DNA of 35,356 nucleotides, taken from assembly GCA_029266415.1 (NCBI GenBank), contig JAQSWW010000039.1, positions 1 to 35,356 of the forward strand, given 5' to 3'. Position numbers and translations under genes: made by a program. Below, piece by piece: positions 7,403 through 17,140 of this stretch. A model generated the notes under the pieces. The model had not been told where the DNA came from and did not search any database. It worked only from the letters and a program-made list of their open reading frames with translations. Within the stretch, counting starts at the first letter, position 1; every line of letters begins with the position of its first letter. This stretch comes from Actinomycetospora sp. (GTDB lineage Bacteria > Actinomycetota > Actinomycetes > Mycobacteriales > Pseudonocardiaceae).

Positions 7403-8890
7403 GTGACCCGCACCGTCCAGTCCCCCACCGACCACGTCGTCGTCGTGGGCGCCGGCCTCGCCGGGCTCGCGACCGCCCTGCACCTGCTCGGCGCCGGCCG
7501 TCGTGTCACGGTCGTCGAGCGCGACCCCACCCCGGGCGGGCGCGCCGGACGCCTCGACCTGGACGGTTTCCGCCTCGACACCGGCCCGACCGTGATCACG
7601 ATGCCCGAGCTCGTCGAGGAGGCCCTGGGCGCGGTCGGGGAGAAGCTCGGCGACCGCCTCGAGCTCGTCGACCTGCACCCCGCGTACCACGCGCGCTTCG
7701 CCGACGGCAGCGCGATCGACGTGCACACCGACCCCGGGGCCATGGAGCAGGAGATCCGGGAGAAGGTCTCGGCCGCCGACGCCGAGGGCTACCGGCGCCT
7801 GCGGGCGTGGCTCACCGAGCTCTACCGGGTGCAGATGGCGACGTTCATCGACGCCAACTTCGACTCCCCGCTCGACGTGCTCTCCCCCGACCTCGCCCGG
7901 CTGGGCACGCTCGGCGGGTTCGGGCGGCTCGGGCCGAAGATCGGGAAGTTCCTCGGCGACGAGCGCCTGAAGCGCATCTTCTCCTTCCAGGCGCTGTACG
8001 CGGGCGTGCCGCCGGCCAAGGCGCTCGCGGCCTACGCCGTCATCGCCTACATGGACACGATCGCCGGGGTCTCGTTCCCGGGGGGCGGGGTGCGCGCGCT
8101 CCCCCAGGCCCTCGCCGACGCCGCCGCCGACGCGGGCGCCGAGTTCCGCTACGGCACGACCGTGACCGGGCTCGAGCGCTCCGGCGGGCGGGTGCGCGCG
8201 CTGCGCACGGTGCCCACCGACGACCCGACCGCCGACGGCGACCGGATCGCCGCCGACGCCGTCGTCCTGTCGGTCGACCTGCCGGCCGCCCACGCGCTGC
8301 TCGGCCGCGCGCCGCGGCGGGCGGTGCCGCTGCGCTGGTCGCCCTCGGCGTTCGTCTGGCACGCCGGCGTCCCCGCGGGCACCGGCCTCGGTCACCACAC
8401 CATCTCCTTCGGCGACGCGTGGGCCGGCACGTTCGACGAGATCATCACCGAGGGCCGGCTGATGTCCGACCCGTCGCTGCTGATCACCCACCCCACGGCC
8501 ACGGACCCCTCGCTGGCCCCGGCGGGCCACGAGCTGGTCAGCGTGCTGGCGCCGTGCCCGAACACCGACGTCGCGCCGCTGGACTGGGAGCGGGTCGGCC
8601 CGCGCTACCGCGACGAGCTGCGCGGCGTGCTGGCCGGGCGCGGGTTCGACCTCGGCGAGCCGGTGGTCCAGCACACGATCACCCCCGCCGACTGGTCCGC
8701 CCAGGGCCTCGCCGCGGGCACCCCGTTCTCCGCGGCGCACACGTTCGCCCAGACCGGACCGTTCCGGTCGGGCAACCTCGTGCGCGGCGAGGGCAACGTG
8801 GTGCTCGCCGGGTGCGGGACGACGCCGGGCGTCGGGGTCCCGACGGTGCTCGTGTCGGGAAAGCTCGCCGCTGCGCGGATCACCGGATGA
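7403..8890 (+). CDS. crtI: phytoene desaturase (CrtI)
   Basis: FAD-dependent desaturase that converts phytoene to more unsaturated carotenes such as lycopene. 495 residues, normal length. An N-terminal Rossmann dinucleotide site [14 protein letters not shown] (12-25) is followed by [15 protein letters not shown] and [10 protein letters not shown]. The C-terminal [20 protein letters not shown] is the bacterial-type phytoene dehydrogenase signature. GTG 7403 has AGGAG about 5 nt upstream; 34 bases separate it from idsA2. Its stop overlaps crtB by ATGA. Number of desaturation steps cannot be told from sequence. M. tuberculosis has no crtI at this place. Confidence 0.95.
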   Translation: MTRTVQSPTDHVVVVGAGLAGLATALHLLGAGRRVTVVERDPTPGGRAGRLDLDGFRLDTGPTVITMPELVEEALGAVGEKLGDRLELVDLHPAYHARFADGSAIDVHTDPGAMEQEIREKVSAADAEGYRRLRAWLTELYRVQMATFIDANFDSPLDVLSPDLARLGTLGGFGRLGPKIGKFLGDERLKRIFSFQALYAGVPPAKALAAYAVIAYMDTIAGVSFPGGGVRALPQALADAAADAGAEFRYGTTVTGLERSGGRVRALRTVPTDDPTADGDRIAADAVVLSVDLPAAHALLGRAPRRAVPLRWSPSAFVWHAGVPAGTGLGHHTISFGDAWAGTFDEIITEGRLMSDPSLLITHPTATDPSLAPAGHELVSVLAPCPNTDVAPLDWERVGPRYRDELRGVLAGRGFDLGEPVVQHTITPADWSAQGLAAGTPFSAAHTFAQTGPFRSGNLVRGEGNVVLAGCGTTPGVGVPTVLVSGKLAAARITG

Positions 8891-9864
8891 GCACGGTCGA
8901 GCTCGACGCGGCGGGCATCACCGACCCGGCCCTGCGCGAGGCCTACGCGCAGTGCCGGGCCCTCAACGCCGCGCACGGCCGGACGTACTTCCTGGCCACG
9001 CGCCTGCTCGCGCCCGCCCAGCGGCCCGCGATCCACGCCCTCTACGGGTTCGCGCGCATGGCCGACGACGTCGTCGACGACCCGGACGCCGACGCCTCGC
9101 CGGCGGCGATCGCGGGCCGGCTCGAGGAGGTCCGCGCCCGGATGCGCCGCGGGCTGGCCGGCACCGACCCGCGCACGCTGGTGTCCGAGGGCGAGCCGGT
9201 GGTGGCGGCGCTGGCGGACACGGTGGCCCGCCACGGGATCGCGCACCGCCACCTCGAGGACTTCATGGACGCGATGGCCATGGACCTCACGGTCACCGAC
9301 TACCCGACGTTCGACGACCTCGCCCGCTACGTGCACGGCTCGGCGGCGGTGATCGGGCTGCAGGTGCTGCCGGTGCTCGGGACGGTCGGCCCCCGGGAGG
9401 AGGCCGAGCCGTACGCCGCCGACCTCGGCGTCGCCTTCCAGGTCACGAACTTCCTGCGCGACGTCGGCGAGGACCTCGACCGCGGCCGCGTCTACCTCCC
9501 CCGCGCCGAGCTCGCCGCGTTCGGCGTCGACCGCGACCTGCTCGCCTGGTGCCGGGCCACCGGCCACTCCGACGCCCGCGTGCGGCGGGCGATGGCGCAC
9601 CTCGTCGCCCGCACCCGGGCGATCTACCGGCGCGCCGACCGCGGGATCGCCATGCTGCACCCGGTGTCCCGGCCGTGCGTGCGCACCGCGCGCGTGCTCT
9701 ACGGCGGCATCCTCGACGAGATCGTCGCGGCCGACTACGACGTCCTGCGCCGCCGCGTCGCGGTGGGCAACGGGCGGCGGGCCGCGGTCGCGCTGCCGCA
9801 CCTCGCGCGCGCCGTCGGCACGCGGTGGCGGCGTCGCCTCGACCCCGCTCTCGCCCGCGCGTGA
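8887..9864 (+). CDS. crtB: phytoene synthase (CrtB)
   Basis: Condenses two GGPP to phytoene, the first committed carotenoid step. 325 residues. Two squalene/phytoene synthase Asp motifs are present: [12 protein letters not shown] (Asp 60, 61, 64, 65) and [17 protein letters not shown] (Asp 192, 196). [10 protein letters not shown] and a C-terminal [14 protein letters not shown] also fit. ATG 8887 overlaps the crtI stop, so translation is coupled. A small CxxC gene begins one base after its stop. A hydroxysqualene-type synthase (HpnC/D) is an alternative in principle, but linkage to crtI and a GGPP synthase argues for CrtB. Confidence 0.93.
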   Translation: MSTVELDAAGITDPALREAYAQCRALNAAHGRTYFLATRLLAPAQRPAIHALYGFARMADDVVDDPDADASPAAIAGRLEEVRARMRRGLAGTDPRTLVSEGEPVVAALADTVARHGIAHRHLEDFMDAMAMDLTVTDYPTFDDLARYVHGSAAVIGLQVLPVLGTVGPREEAEPYAADLGVAFQVTNFLRDVGEDLDRGRVYLPRAELAAFGVDRDLLAWCRATGHSDARVRRAMAHLVARTRAIYRRADRGIAMLHPVSRPCVRTARVLYGGILDEIVAADYDVLRRRVAVGNGRRAAVALPHLARAVGTRWRRRLDPALARA

Positions 9865-9865
9865 C

Positions 9866-10222
9866 GTGACCCTCGTCCTGGCCGTCGACGCCGCCTGCGC
9901 ACGCTGCCGCGCGGTGGGCGCGACGGTCGGGGCCACGGTGGGCGCCGACCTCGAGGTGCTGCCGCTGGGCGACTACCGCGTCGCCGGCTGGTGCGCCGAC
10001 GCGGGCGTCGCGGGGGACACGCCGACCCTGCTGGAGGTCGTGCCCACCGACGGCGACGACCGCGTCCGGGCCTGGACCGGCCCGGCGATGGCCGCCGCGC
10101 TGGTGTCCCGGCTCGGCCCGCGGCGCACGGCGCGGCTGCTCGCGACGCTGCGTGCCCACGGCCTGCTGGGCGACGCGGCGAGGGGGGTGCTCAGAAGGCC
10201 ATCGCCTGGGCGCGGCGCTTGA
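9866..10222 (+). CDS. small CxxC (thioredoxin-like?) protein after crtB
   Basis: 118-residue protein of unknown function. It begins with a hydrophobic strand and a CxxC pair (LVLAVDAACARCRAV, Cys 11 and 14), followed by LEVLPLGDYRVAGW, DTPTLLEV and a helical C-terminus. This order (strand, CxxC at a helix start, later cis-Pro-like TPTL) resembles a minimal thioredoxin or DCC-type fold; that is inference. GTG 9866 lies one base after the crtB stop, so it should be co-expressed with the carotenoid genes. Its last 32 bases overlap the end of the convergent wHTH gene. Confidence 0.65.
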   Translation: MTLVLAVDAACARCRAVGATVGATVGADLEVLPLGDYRVAGWCADAGVAGDTPTLLEVVPTDGDDRVRAWTGPAMAAALVSRLGPRRTARLLATLRAHGLLGDAARGVLRRPSPGRGA

Positions 10223-10562
10223 CCTCGCGGCCCCGGTCGGAGCGCAGCGCCTCGATCGGGGCGCCGGGCAGCGACTCGTCGTCCGCGAAGAGCCAGCGCA
10301 GGATCTCCGCGTCGCCGTAGCCGCCGTCGCGCAGCACCTGGATGGTGCCGGGGAGGCCCTTGACCACCCCGTCGTCGGTGAGGAAGGCGGCGGGCACGCT
10401 CCATCGTTCGCCCTCGCGGATGCCCAGGAGCTGGCCTTGCTTGATCATCTGGCTGATGCGCGTGCGGGGCACGCCGAGGCGCTCGGCGACCTGGGCGAGC
10501 GAGACGACCTCGACGTCGTGGCCCACGACCGCCGCGATACCTGACTCGGACACGGGGGTCAC
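10191..10562 (-). CDS. winged-helix DNA-binding protein, Rv2175c family
   Basis: 123-residue regulator. An excisionase-like wHTH is visible: VVSLAQVAERLGVPRTRISQ, then QGQLLGIREGERWSVPAAFL. The conserved C-terminal VVKGLPGTIQVLRDGGYGD, EILRWLF and VKRRAQAMAF closely match Rv2175c. In M. tuberculosis this DNA-binding protein is phosphorylated by the adjacent kinase PknL; pknL is 780 bases away here, and Thr/Ser residues lie in the short N-tail. GTG 10562 is chosen because it overlaps (GTGA) the ancestral stop of the hydrolase upstream. GTG 10553 is the alternative. The upstream hydrolase is now also open into this frame, so a long fused reading from 11192 exists. Confidence 0.88.
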   Translation of the reverse strand: MTPVSESGIAAVVGHDVEVVSLAQVAERLGVPRTRISQMIKQGQLLGIREGERWSVPAAFLTDDGVVKGLPGTIQVLRDGGYGDAEILRWLFADDESLPGAPIEALRSDRGREVKRRAQAMAF

Positions 10563-11192
10563 TGTGCCAGAGGAGACGGTCCCGAGGGCACGTCCAGCCC
10601 CTCGCGCACCAGGACGTCGGGCCGGGCGAGCGCGAGGAGGTGGCCGCCGGGCAGGACGACGGGCTCGACGCCGGCGCGCTCGCGGGCCAGGCGCACCTGG
10701 ACTCTCGAGCGCCCACCCGGTGAACGGGGCGTCGGACTGGTCGCGCTGGTGCTCGGCGCCCGCCGCGACGACCTCGGGCGGGACGTCGTGGAGGAACTCG
10801 TACTCCGGGTCGAAGCCGGCGTCCTCCCGACCCGCGGCCCGCACGAAGGCCTCCCTGGTCTGCTGGTGTCCCGAGTCCGCCCACCACTGACCCGGCGTCT
10901 CGCCGACCGCCGGGATCATCGCGTTGACCAGCACCAACCGCTCCACGGGGATGCGGCGCGCGATCTCGACCGCGGTGAACCCGCCCAGGGACTGGCCCAC
11001 GACCACCGGGTCGGGACGGTCGCCCAGGGCGGCGAGGGCGACCTCGACGTAGCGGGGGATGCCGGCGGACGGGTCGTCGGCGGGCAGGTCGACGGCGATC
11101 GCCTCGTCGCCGCGGGCGGCGAGGATCTCCACCACGCGGTGCCAGTACCAGGCGGCCCCGCCGGCCCCGGGCAGGAGCAGCCAGGTGGTCAC
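10559..11192 (-). pseudogene. alpha/beta hydrolase with internal out-of-frame deletion
   Basis: Remnant of a ~230-residue alpha/beta hydrolase. The N-terminal part from GTG 11192 is intact: TTWLLLPGAGGAAWYWHRV, nucleophile elbow VVVGQSLGGF, and LVNAMIPAVGETPGQWW. After DAPFTGWALES the frame changes. The C-terminus, with the catalytic His region VVLPGGHLLALARP, continues in another frame and stops at 10559, overlapping the wHTH start. The segment that normally holds the acid residue (GRDDRFFP-like, ~25-30 residues) is missing, so a deletion of several tens of bases near 10700-10709 is inferred. In the original frame translation now runs without a stop into the wHTH gene (333 residues in all). 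Loss of hydrolase activity is expected. Confidence 0.75.
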
Positions 11193-11199
11193 GCAGGGC

Positions 11200-11205
11200 A
11201 GCCTA
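11200..11205 (-). promoter_or_regulatory. candidate -10 (TAGGCT) for leaderless hydrolase remnant–wHTH mRNA
   Basis: TAGGCT, 7 nt, then GTG 11192. The promoter pattern is intact even though the hydrolase is not, so it may still serve the wHTH gene. Confidence 0.5.
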
Positions 11206-11330
11206 GATCGCGAGACGTCGACGTCGAGGGGAGCACGCCGAGCGGGGTGCTCGACCCCGCGAGCCCGCCTCACCCGACCGGGGCGCCGCGCGTCGCACGC
11301 GGGGATCCGCGCAGGTCACCACGGTCCTCG

Positions 11331-11336
11331 TAGCAT
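11331..11336 (+). promoter_or_regulatory. candidate -10 (TAGCAT) for leaderless pknL mRNA
   Basis: TAGCAT, 7 nt, then ATG 11344. The same hexamer and spacing occurs before the short ORF at 32062. Confidence 0.5.
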
Positions 11337-11343
11337 CGGGCTC

Positions 11344-12594
11344 ATGCCCGCGCCGACCGCCCACCCCGCGGGGACGGTGCTGGAGGGGCGCTACCGGGTC
11401 GACGGGCTGCTGGCCCGCGGCGGGATGTCCATGGTGTACCGCGGGTCGGACCTGCGCCTCGACCGTCCCGTGGCGATCAAGGTGCTCGACCGCACGCTCG
11501 CCCGCGACCCGGCCTTCGTGCGGCGCTTCGAGCGGGAGGCCCGGGCCGCGGCGCGCCTCGCGCACCCCGGGGTGGTCGCCGTCCACGACCAGGGCCGCGA
11601 CCCGGACGGCACGGTGTTCCTCGTCCTCGAGCTCGTCGAGGGCGGCACGCTGCGCGACGTGCTGCGCGACGAGGGGCGCCTGCACCCGGCGACGGCGCTG
11701 ACGGTCGCCGAGCAGGTGGTGACCGCGCTGCAGGTCGCCCACGACCGCGGCCTCGTGCACCGCGACGTGAAGCCCGAGAACGTCCTCGTGGGGACCGACG
11801 GGTCGGTGAAGGTGGCGGACTTCGGCCTGGTCGCCGCCGCGTGGGAGACCGACGGCGCGGACGACCCCGAGGGCGGCGGCGAGATGGTGCTCGGCACCGT
11901 CGCGTACCTGGCGCCCGAGCAGGTCACCGAGGGCCGGGCGGACGCGCGCAGCGACCTCTACGGCGCCGGGATCGTGCTGTTCGAGCTGCTCACGGGCACG
12001 CCGCCGCACGGTGGGGACGACGCGGTGGAGGTCGCCCGGCGTCACGTGCACCACGACGTGCCGCCGCCGTCGGCGCTGGTCGGCGGCATCCCGCGGGCGC
12101 TCGACCGACTGGTGCTCGCCGCCACCCGGCGCGACCCGGAGGAGCGGCTCGCCGACGCCCGCGCGTTCCTGGCCGCCGCGCGGGGCGTGCGCATCGACGC
12201 CGACCTGCCCTTCCACCCCGTGCCGCCGCCGCGGCGCCGGGCCGGGAGCGGGGAGTCCCGGCCGCTGCGGGGCACGCGGCTGCTGGACCTGGACACGGGG
12301 CCGGGCGACCCGTCGCCCCGGGCCGGGTCGCGGTGGGACGACGAGCAGGACGGGGACGACCTCGAGGACCGGTACGACGACGAACGGTACGACGGCGAGG
12401 ACGGCGAGGCCGTCCCCGCCGGGCGCCGGAGCCCCGACGCGCCGGTGGACGACGTCGACGTGGCCATCGAGAGCATCGCGCGTCGGCGCGCCCGGGCCCG
12501 CTCGCGACGCCTGCTCAGCGCCTGGCTGCTCCTGATCGGCGTCGCCACCGTGGCCGCGGGCGCCGCCGGCTGGGGCCTGGGCCTGCCCGGCTAG
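11344..12594 (+). CDS. pknL: serine/threonine protein kinase PknL
   Basis: Membrane-anchored Hanks-type kinase, 416 residues (M. tuberculosis PknL is ~399). Kinase domain at about 16-275: Gly loop LLARGGMSMVYRG, VAIK Lys 46, HRDVKPEN with catalytic Asp 141, DFG Asp 159, and VAYLAPEQ. A Pro/Arg linker and a very acidic stretch (DDEQDGDDLEDRYDDE) follow, then a basic stop-transfer region and one transmembrane helix near 392-410. Only a few residues lie outside, so there is no PASTA or other sensor domain. It is divergent from the Rv2175c-type gene, its likely substrate by analogy. It converges with aroG. Confidence 0.95.
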   Translation: MPAPTAHPAGTVLEGRYRVDGLLARGGMSMVYRGSDLRLDRPVAIKVLDRTLARDPAFVRRFEREARAAARLAHPGVVAVHDQGRDPDGTVFLVLELVEGGTLRDVLRDEGRLHPATALTVAEQVVTALQVAHDRGLVHRDVKPENVLVGTDGSVKVADFGLVAAAWETDGADDPEGGGEMVLGTVAYLAPEQVTEGRADARSDLYGAGIVLFELLTGTPPHGGDDAVEVARRHVHHDVPPPSALVGGIPRALDRLVLAATRRDPEERLADARAFLAAARGVRIDADLPFHPVPPPRRRAGSGESRPLRGTRLLDLDTGPGDPSPRAGSRWDDEQDGDDLEDRYDDERYDGEDGEAVPAGRRSPDAPVDDVDVAIESIARRRARARSRRLLSAWLLLIGVATVAAGAAGWGLGLPG

Positions 12595-12639
12595 TTCCCG
12601 CGCGCGCCGGTGATCGACGTACCGATACGGACACTGGAC

Positions 12640-12662
12640 GTCAGCGACGCCACTTCGCTGAC
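12640..12662. terminator. bidirectional hairpin between pknL and aroG
   Basis: Perfect 8-bp inverted repeat GTCAGCGA/TCGCTGAC with a 7-nt loop, at the meeting point of two convergent genes, 2 bases from the aroG stop. No T-run. It shares its CAGCGA/TCGCTG core with the hairpin at 23008. Confidence 0.6.
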
Positions 12663-12664
12663 AC

Positions 12665-14680
<2,016 letters not shown>

Positions 14681-15373
14681 TCAGGCCGCCTCCGGGGCCT
14701 CCTGCTCCTTCTTGACCGTGCTGGCGTAGACGTCCACGTACTCCTGCTCCGACAGCACCCGCACCGCGTCCATGATCTCGTCGGTCATGGCCCGCTCGAC
14801 CTGCCGGTCGTCGGTGATGCCGTGGTAGCGGGAGAAGTCCAGCGGCTCGCCGATGCGGATCCCGATCCGCACCGGGCGCCAGTACCGGGACCCGACGGGG
14901 TTCGCCCGATCGGTGCCGATCATCGCGACCGGCACGACGGGCACGCCCGCCTCGAGCGCCATCCGCGCGACGCCGGTGCGACCCTTGTAGAGGCGCCCGT
15001 CCGGCGAGCGGGTGCCCTCGGGGTAGATCCCGAACAGGCGACCCTCCCGCAGGATGCCGATGCCGGTCTCGAGCGCCGCCCGCGCCGCGCGCCCGCTGCC
15101 GCGCTCGATGGGCACCTGGCCCATCCCGGTGAAGAACCAGCGCTTGAGGGTGCCGACGAGGCCGGGCTGGGTGAAGTACTCCGACTTGGCCGGGAAGGCC
15201 ATGCGTCGGGGCACCATCAGCGGCAGGACGAACGAGTCGAGCACCGCGAGGTGGTTGGACGCGACGAGCGCCCCGCCGTGGCGCGGCAGGTGGTCGGCGC
15301 CCACCACCCGGGGGCGGAACGCCAGCCGCATGAGGGGGCCCAGCAGGACGTACTTCATCACCCAGTACAGCAC
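14681..15373 (-). CDS. PlsC-type 1-acylglycerol-3-phosphate acyltransferase (Rv2182c-like)
   Basis: Membrane-associated acyltransferase of phospholipid synthesis. 230 residues. HX4D motif NHLAVLD (His 41, Asp 46), then a hydrophobic stretch, GMGQVPIERGSG, and IYPEGTRSPDG (motif with PEGTRS at 118-123) and VPVVPVAMIG, all standard for the PlsC family. The N-terminus (VLYWVMKYVLLGPLMRLAF) is a probable membrane segment. GTG 15373 has GGGAG about 5 nt upstream. TACCCT at 15413-15418 could be its -10, giving a ~35-nt leader. Acyl acceptor specificity is assumed from the family. Confidence 0.9.
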   Translation of the reverse strand: MLYWVMKYVLLGPLMRLAFRPRVVGADHLPRHGGALVASNHLAVLDSFVLPLMVPRRMAFPAKSEYFTQPGLVGTLKRWFFTGMGQVPIERGSGRAARAALETGIGILREGRLFGIYPEGTRSPDGRLYKGRTGVARMALEAGVPVVPVAMIGTDRANPVGSRYWRPVRIGIRIGEPLDFSRYHGITDDRQVERAMTDEIMDAVRVLSEQEYVDVYASTVKKEQEAPEAA

Positions 15374-15412
15374 CGCGCTCCCGCCCCGAGGTCGTGCTCC
15401 GCCGCCGGGAGC

Positions 15413-15418
15413 AGGGTA
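15413..15418 (-). promoter_or_regulatory. candidate -10 (TACCCT) for the plsC-like gene
   Basis: TACCCT lies 40 bases before GTG 15373. The leader carries a GGGAG site, so this gene looks leadered, unlike its neighbours. The rest of the 273-base gap to the esterase gene shows only a weak promoter for that gene. Confidence 0.35.
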
Positions 15419-15555
15419 GGCGGCGCGGGCCGTGGAGCGCACCGCCGTGGTCCGTCGTGGATCACCACGACGCCCCGCCCGGGGACCCGCCCCGGCGGTC
15501 GCGCGCCCGTCCGGACCAGTGCGCGGACCGCCCGGCGCGTCGAGCACCCCGCGAC

Positions 15556-15585
15556 GTGACCCGACCGTGTGGGACGTGCCACGAT
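15556..15585 (+). promoter_or_regulatory. possible promoter of the esterase operon
   Basis: GTGACC (15556-15561), 18 nt, then CACGAT (15580-15585). Both hexamers are partial matches. A start near 15592 would leave a ~55-nt leader with GGAGGA before GTG 15648. Confidence 0.3.
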
Positions 15586-15647
15586 GGGGTTCACCGCTCC
15601 CCGCCCCCTCGCCCTCGCTCGAGGTGCGTCGCCGTCCGGAGGACCAC

Positions 15648-16451
15648 GTGCCCGTCATGCCCGGCGCCGAGCCGTTCGCCGCCGATCCCGGCGACGGGTC
15701 CCGGGAGATCGGTGTCGTGCTCAGCCACGGGCTCACGGGCACGCCGCAGAGCATGCGGGCGTGGGGCGAGCACCTCGCCGCCGAGGGCATCGGCGTCCGC
15801 GGGCCGCGGTTGCCCGGGCACGGCACCCGGTGGCAGGACCTCAGCCGCACCCGCTGGCCCGACTGGTACGCGACCGTGGAACGCGCCGTCGACGAGCTGC
15901 GGGCGGAGTACCGCTCGGTGTTCGTGTTCGGGCAGTCGATGGGCGGCACGCTCACGCTGCGCCTCGCCCAGGAGCGCGGGGACGACATCGCGGGCATCGC
16001 GCTGGTCAACCCGTCGGTGACGACGCTGCGCCGCGACGCCGCGTTCGCGCCCTACCTCCAGTACGTGGTGCCGTGGGTGCCGGGCGTGGCCAACGACATC
16101 AAGAAGCCGGGGGTCACCGAGCTGGCGTACGACCGGATGCCCACGCGCGCGGTGGTCTCGCTGACGCAGCTCTGGCGGCTCGTGCGCGCCGACCTCGACC
16201 GGGTCCGCTGCCCGGTCCTGCTGTTCCACTCCCCCACCGACCACGTCGTCGAGCCGCTGAGCAGCGAGATCGTGCGCGCCGAGGTCGGCACCGACGACCT
16301 CACCGACGTGCCGCTCGTCGACAGCCACCACGTCGCCACGCTCGACAACGACGCCCCGATCATCTTCGACGACAGCGTGGCGTTCGTCCGCCGCGTGCAC
16401 GCCGCCCGCACCGCCGGACCGTCCGCCCGCACCCCAGGGATCCACGCATGA
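15648..16451 (+). CDS. alpha/beta hydrolase, carboxylesterase/monoacylglycerol lipase type
   Basis: 267-residue serine hydrolase. GVVLSHGLTGTPQSMRAWG (oxyanion region), RLPGHGTRWQDL, nucleophile elbow VFGQSMGG with Ser 97, acid in HSPTDHVV (Asp 198), and His 227 or 228 in DSHHVATLDND. The last motif is close to the Est30-type carboxylesterases, which act on short to medium acyl esters; the natural substrate is unknown. GTG 15648 is preferred because GGAGGA ends 4 nt before it. ATG 15657 is too far from that site. Its stop overlaps the next gene (ATGA), so the two are coupled. Confidence 0.88.
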   Translation: MPVMPGAEPFAADPGDGSREIGVVLSHGLTGTPQSMRAWGEHLAAEGIGVRGPRLPGHGTRWQDLSRTRWPDWYATVERAVDELRAEYRSVFVFGQSMGGTLTLRLAQERGDDIAGIALVNPSVTTLRRDAAFAPYLQYVVPWVPGVANDIKKPGVTELAYDRMPTRAVVSLTQLWRLVRADLDRVRCPVLLFHSPTDHVVEPLSSEIVRAEVGTDDLTDVPLVDSHHVATLDNDAPIIFDDSVAFVRRVHAARTAGPSARTPGIHA

Positions 16452-17140
16452 CGCCGCCCGACCCGGACGAGATCCACCCCGACCCCTCCCGTCCCGAGTC
16501 CGCGCGCCCCGACACGGCGAGCTCGCAGGACGGGACCCCCGCGGCGGACCACGAGCCGGAGCGCGAGCCCGGGCTCCCCGACGACGTCGACGCCGCCTTC
16601 GCCGCGATCGTCGCCGACTGGGCGGCCGCCGGGGCCCCCCGCTGGCCCGACGAGCTGCCCGACCTCCAGGCGCCCAGGAGCGACGACGACCGGCCGCCCG
16701 GACCGTCGTCCGGGCTGGGCACCGCCACCCCGCCCGGCGGCCAGGACCTCCCGCGTCCCGGAGACGTGCCGCCGACCCCGCCGACCCCGCCGACCCCGCC
16801 GACCCCGCCGACCCCGCCGACCCCGCCCGCCCCGCGCCCGGAGAGCCGGACCTCCCGCACGCCTCCGCCGCGCCCGGCGCCGCCCGCCGAGGACGAGCAC
16901 TACGTGCCGCCGGAGCCGCCCCCGCTGCCCCGCCTGGGGCTGAGCAGCCTGCTCGGGCTCGCCCTGCTGGTGGTCGGGGTCGTGCTGCTCGCCGTGCCCG
17001 GGCTGCTCGGAGGCCCGGTGGGTCTCGGCATCGTGCCCGGGCTGCTGGCGATGACCGCGGGCCTCGGCTGGCTCGTGTTCGGGCTGCGGCGCGGCCGCGA
17101 CGAGGGCCCGGCCGACACGGACGACGGCGCCGTCCTCTAG
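16448..17140 (+). CDS. DUF308-like membrane protein with proline-rich cytoplasmic tail
   Basis: 230-residue protein of unknown function. Acidic, Pro-rich N-terminal ~155 residues contain a perfect PPT run (six units) and look disordered. Two hydrophobic segments follow (about 160-185 LGLSSLLGLALLVVGVVLLA and 187-212 PVGLGIVPGLLAMTAGLGWL), then a short basic-acidic tail. This small hydrophobic hairpin is often tagged as DUF308-like in actinobacteria. ATG 16448 overlaps the esterase stop. Its TAG and the TAG of the convergent glucokinase share one CTAG. A membrane-tethered scaffold role is possible but is a guess. Confidence 0.75.
   Translation: MTPPDPDEIHPDPSRPESARPDTASSQDGTPAADHEPEREPGLPDDVDAAFAAIVADWAAAGAPRWPDELPDLQAPRSDDDRPPGPSSGLGTATPPGGQDLPRPGDVPPTPPTPPTPPTPPTPPTPPAPRPESRTSRTPPPRPAPPAEDEHYVPPEPPPLPRLGLSSLLGLALLVVGVVLLAVPGLLGGPVGLGIVPGLLAMTAGLGWLVFGLRRGRDEGPADTDDGAVL
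16769..16822 (+). repeat. 9-bp tandem repeat encoding (Pro-Pro-Thr)6
   Basis: Six exact copies of CCGCCGACC in frame inside the membrane protein gene. The copies are identical at third positions, so the array is recent or prone to slip; changes by whole units would keep the frame. Confidence 0.9.
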
